A DNA stretch of 10,474 nt from Ferrithrix thermotolerans DSM 19514 (lineage in GTDB: Bacteria; Actinomycetota; Acidimicrobiia; Acidimicrobiales; Ilumatobacteraceae): assembly GCA_945878705.1 (NCBI GenBank), contig CAMCUE010000021.1, positions 1-10,474 on the forward strand, given 5' to 3'. Position 1 is the stretch's first letter. Each line of letters begins with the position of its first letter. The position numbers and the translations under genes are program-made. The notes under the pieces are model-generated. The model saw nothing but the letters and a program-made list of their open reading frames with translations, did no database searches and was not told the DNA's origin. Shown here piece after piece: positions 7,678 to 10,474 of this stretch.

Positions 7678-9080
7678 GACAAATCTTCTGGAGCAGCAAA
7701 ATGGCCAGCGACTGCAGTAGCAGCGGCAACCGCAGGTGAGACCAAGTGAGTGCGACCACCGCGACCTTGTCGGCCTTCAAAATTACGATTTGATGTGCTG
7801 GCAGCGCGTTCTTGAGGTGCAAGTTTGTCTGGGTTCATCGCCAAGCACATTGAGCAACCCGGTTCACGCCAGTCAATGCCGGCTTCAATGAAAATTTTGT
7901 CAAGACCTTCGGCTTGCGCCTGCAACTTCACTGCGTGACTTCCTGGCACGACCATCACACGTTTTACTTTTACTTTTCGCCCGCGAACAACATCTGCGGC
8001 CGCACGCAAATCTTCAATTCGAGAATTTGTGCAAGAGCCGATAAACACGGTGTCAACTTTGATGTCACGAATCGCGGTGCCCGCTTCTAGTCCCATATAT
8101 TCAAGCGCACGCGTAACGCTGTCACGCTCGGTCGCATCGCTGTAGTCACTTGGTGTCGGCACCAAACCATTTAGAGATACAACTTGGGCCGGGTTCGTAC
8201 CCCAAGTTACATTCGGCGAAAGTTTGCTGGCGTCAATAGTTACTTGCTTGTCAAACACAGCGCCGTCATCTGTTCGCAAAGTTTTCCAATCGGCGATCGC
8301 TGCTTCAAATTGTTCGCCACTCGGCGCAAACTCACGACCGCGTAAATATTCAAAAGTTATTTCGTCTGGTGCGACAAGCCCCGCACGCGCGCCAGCCTCT
8401 ATCGACATATTGCAAACGGTCATTCGACCTTCCATCGACAGCGCACGAATTGCCGAACCGCGATATTCGATCACATGGCCAATGCCGCCGCCCGTTCCGA
8501 TTTCGCCGATCACAGCGAGGATGATGTCCTTTGCAGTGACACCCTTTGGCGCTACACCGTCGACGGTAACGCTCATCCACTTCGGGCGTTCTTGGGGCAA
8601 AGTTTGAGTTGCTAAAACATGTTCGACTTCGCTCGTGCCGATACCAAATGCGAGTGCACCAAATGCACCGTGCGTCGCTGTGTGACTGTCGCCGCAAACA
8701 ATCGTCATGCCAGGCAGTGTGCGACCTTGCTCTGGGCCGATCACATGCACAATGCCTTGTCGAGCGTCTCCCATTGGGTAGAGAGTGATCTTGAAATCTT
8801 TGGCGTTTTTGCGGAGTACTTCAATTTGTTTGGCCGAAATTTCGTCAGCAATCGGCAGGTGAATATTCTCAGTGGGCACATTATGGTCTTCAGTCGCTAC
8901 TGTGAGGTCTGGTCGACGTACCGTGCGGTTTGCAAGACGCAAGCCGTCAAATGCCTGCGGACTCGTAACTTCGTGAACTAAGTGCAGATCTATATATATA
9001 AGGTCTGGTTGATCTTTTCCAGAACTGACTACATGGCGATCCCAAACTTTTTGTGCAAGGGTTTTGGGTTGCGAGTTCAC
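7674..9080 (-). CDS. leuC: 3-isopropylmalate dehydratase large subunit
   Basis: LeuC is the [4Fe-4S] aconitase-like catalytic subunit that, with LeuD, isomerises 2-isopropylmalate to 3-isopropylmalate. The 468-residue product has normal length. Motifs are EDHNVPT (64-70), [12 protein letters not shown] (130-141) and the three cluster cysteines Cys350 (GSCTNSR), Cys409 and Cys412 (CSMC). NRNFEGRQG (431-439) and [10 protein letters not shown] (447-456) are also present. The start is GTG (9080-9078): the family N-terminus fits directly ([12 protein letters not shown]) and no Shine-Dalgarno sequence precedes it. A promoter-like pair TTGAGA and CAGAAT sits so close that the transcript may be leaderless. 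The upstream membrane-protein gene ends 30 bp before, so leuCD may also receive read-through. leuD follows with a 4-nt overlap; leuB is not in the window. Confidence 0.98.
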   Translation of the reverse strand: MNSQPKTLAQKVWDRHVVSSGKDQPDLIYIDLHLVHEVTSPQAFDGLRLANRTVRRPDLTVATEDHNVPTENIHLPIADEISAKQIEVLRKNAKDFKITLYPMGDARQGIVHVIGPEQGRTLPGMTIVCGDSHTATHGAFGALAFGIGTSEVEHVLATQTLPQERPKWMSVTVDGVAPKGVTAKDIILAVIGEIGTGGGIGHVIEYRGSAIRALSMEGRMTVCNMSIEAGARAGLVAPDEITFEYLRGREFAPSGEQFEAAIADWKTLRTDDGAVFDKQVTIDASKLSPNVTWGTNPAQVVSLNGLVPTPSDYSDATERDSVTRALEYMGLEAGTAIRDIKVDTVFIGSCTNSRIEDLRAAADVVRGRKVKVKRVMVVPGSHAVKLQAQAEGLDKIFIEAGIDWREPGCSMCLAMNPDKLAPQERAASTSNRNFEGRQGRGGRTHLVSPAVAAATAVAGHFAAPEDLS

Positions 9081-9086
9081 CTGTCT

Positions 9087-9114
9087 ATTCTGCCTGAGTA
9101 ATCTGCTGTCTCAA
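9087..9114 (-). promoter_or_regulatory. Candidate leuC promoter
   Basis: On the minus strand TTGAGA (9114-9109), a 16-bp spacer and CAGAAT (9092-9087) resemble -35 and -10 boxes. The -10 ends 6 nt before the GTG of leuC, which would put transcription start on or beside the start codon, as in leaderless actinobacterial genes. The -35 overlaps the stop codon of the upstream gene. No leucine leader is present here, unlike leuA. Confidence 0.4.
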
Positions 9115-10474
9115 CGATTATTTTCAAGGTCGCTCGTCGCAATAGTGTAAAAAACACTGCTGAAAACAGTCAGTGCGGCGGCAAGGGCGAGCATTGTTCC
9201 GAGCACGCCTAAAGGTGGTTGCCACACAGGGTTGCTAAACATCTCAAAGAAGTTTTGTGGTTTGATACCAACTGAGTATCGACGGATCACATTTATTGCC
9301 GTCATGAAGATCGCCATCGACCAACAACTAATTACAATTTTGAGCCCCTTTCTTTGTGGAGCCCACATTGCCCCAATGACGATTGGAATACCAGCAATGA
9401 GTGGTGTGAGATAACGACCTTGAACCCCGTAAGTGCGCAACAAGTTTTGCGTGTTTCGATTAATGAAAATCATTAAGAAAGGGATTAGTAACGCTAAGCA
9501 AACCACGGCGTAGCGAGTTGCTTTTGGAACCTGATTCCAGTTCTGAGCAATAATCACTGCAAACAGCGCAACAAAAAACCACACAACAAATGTTGGCGTA
9601 GGTGTGTCAAGCCAACCGAAATTACCAATTGACTCTGCAACCTTGTTAGAAATGTCACTCATTGATTGTTCGACGATCTGTCTGAACGTCGGATTGCTCG
9701 GGTCAATGACAACTCGTTCACCGAGGTGGTGTGAGTAAATTCTTAAATACCATAAGGCCATCACTAGCAGCGAAATTATCGTTGCGAGAATTATTCGCCA
9801 ACTCGAAATGATCCGTGCGAGTGACTCTCTTAAGTTGTGTTGTGCAATCAACGAAATGCCGACAATAATTGCCAGATTGACTACGCCAATAGGTCTCGCA
9901 AGTATTAACAGAGAGGCAGAAATCGCAACAGAGCTAAACGTCAGCAACGAATTTTTAGTTGAGGATAACAATGTTGTAATCGAGCACCAAAAACATATCG
10001 CTGCCGAAATTTCAATTGCACTTGAACTGATCACAGAACTAAAAAAAATTACGCCCGGCGTAACTGCAGCCAAAACGACAATTATTGATCTTCGGTTAGA
10101 CGAGATATTGACACAGCCAAGAGCAAGCAAAAATGCACACACAGCAGCGTTGAATAGTCGTCCAAGACGTACAGAAAAATCAGTTGCGCCGACTAGTGAA
10201 CCCAACCCGCTAGCCAAGTATCCGACTGGCGGATACCGACCCATGTCGGTTCTGGGTTGTTCGACCGGCGTCAATGTTTCGAGTGGTTGAGAGCACGCTG
10301 GAGTGTCTGGTTTACCGACGAAGCACCACGGCACTAATTGCGCGACGCCAAATTGTTGCGGAATGTCAACATAAATTGACCAGTATGCGGTTGTTTGACT
10401 AGCAGCAATGTCGGTGCCGACGAACTTTCCTCTGACTAATGCGGCACCTCTGATATAGCTTGCTGGCTCGTCTG
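9111..10474 (-). CDS. DUF2142-type polytopic membrane protein, 5' end cut by window
   Basis: The frame is open from the right edge of the window to TGA at 9113-9111 (453 residues visible), so the GTG at 10334 is internal. The visible start reads DEPASYIRGAALVRGKFVG, like the conserved DEPAH-type opening of DUF2142 proteins. A probably extracytoplasmic loop follows, with two cysteines (CFVGKPDTPAC) and RYPPVGYL. About ten hydrophobic segments then follow, the longest around LLILARPIGVVNLAIIVGI. YGVQGRYLTPLIAGIP near residue 350 is the family's late conserved motif. These proteins resemble GT-C glycosyltransferases and are often found in cell-surface polysaccharide regions, but activity is not established. 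It may be related in role to the glycan-type gene at the left edge. It lies 30 bp upstream of leuC on the same strand. Family assignment rests on recognised pattern only. Confidence 0.78.
   Translation of the reverse strand, partial: DEPASYIRGAALVRGKFVGTDIAASQTTAYWSIYVDIPQQFGVAQLVPWCFVGKPDTPACSQPLETLTPVEQPRTDMGRYPPVGYLASGLGSLVGATDFSVRLGRLFNAAVCAFLLALGCVNISSNRRSIIVVLAAVTPGVIFFSSVISSSAIEISAAICFWCSITTLLSSTKNSLLTFSSVAISASLLILARPIGVVNLAIIVGISLIAQHNLRESLARIISSWRIILATIISLLVMALWYLRIYSHHLGERVVIDPSNPTFRQIVEQSMSDISNKVAESIGNFGWLDTPTPTFVVWFFVALFAVIIAQNWNQVPKATRYAVVCLALLIPFLMIFINRNTQNLLRTYGVQGRYLTPLIAGIPIVIGAMWAPQRKGLKIVISCWSMAIFMTAINVIRRYSVGIKPQNFFEMFSNPVWQPPLGVLGTMLALAAALTVFSSVFYTIATSDLENNR

Noticed and set aside
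8990..9001. TA dinucleotide run resembling a TATA-like promoter or microsatellite
   Set aside because: It falls within leuC codons for a conserved Asp-Leu-Ile-Tyr-Ile-Asp-Leu stretch and needs no other explanation.
9808..10290. Open frame of 160 codons on the + strand
   Set aside because: It is antisense to the DUF2142-type gene and mirrors its hydrophobic codons; no family or start signal supports it.
10332..10334. GTG as the start of the DUF2142-type gene
   Set aside because: The frame continues to the window edge and the upstream residues contain the family's DEPA opening motif.

Overview
The window looks like a chromosomal segment of an actinobacterium with moderate GC content (by eye, just under 50%). 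The best guess is an Acidimicrobiia-like aquatic lineage. The lineage is inferred from the long actinobacterial-type LeuA, the 273-residue PyrF with a DAKRGDIG motif, a homospermidine synthase, frequent GTG starts and the near absence of Shine-Dalgarno sequences. No database comparison was possible.

Layout from left to right. (1) Positions 1-948, + strand: the 3' part of a gene for a probable surface-polysaccharide (GT-B-like) protein, cut by the window edge. (2) Positions 940-3870, - strand: a leucine operon reading leuL leader peptide, attenuator, leuA, a small ferredoxin gene, pyrF, and a probable terminator at the pyrF end. (3) Positions 3932-5652, - strand: a homospermidine synthase gene overlapped (GTGA) by a small unrecognised gene. 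(4) Positions 5765-7099, + strand: a DEAD-box RNA helicase. A perfect 20-bp inverted repeat lies in the divergent gap between blocks 3 and 4. (5) Positions 7096-9080, - strand: leuC and leuD, overlapping ATGA, converging on the helicase so that both stop codons sit in one CTAG. (6) Positions 9111-10474, - strand: a multi-spanning DUF2142-type membrane protein, cut by the right edge.

LeuA makes 2-isopropylmalate and LeuCD isomerises it, so two of the three dedicated leucine steps are encoded here, on the same strand but in separate units about 3.4 kb apart. leuB is not in the window. Only the leuA unit shows a leucine-sensing leader: a 10-residue peptide with three consecutive Leu codons, an RNA hairpin starting directly after its stop codon, then an intrinsic terminator 54 nt before leuA. 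PyrF (UMP synthesis) and the ferredoxin ride behind leuA and would be co-regulated by leucine supply unless they have their own promoters.

The two ends of the window carry genes of cell-surface glycan type, so this metabolic block seems to be embedded in, or next to, a surface polysaccharide region. I see no mobile element, CRISPR array, tRNA or rRNA. Every stretch longer than about 300 bases is occupied by a gene; the longest gaps are the leuA leader region (212 bp) and the helicase upstream region (about 150 bp). The least ordinary items are the leu attenuator, the small gene coupled to homospermidine synthase, and the divergent-gap palindrome.
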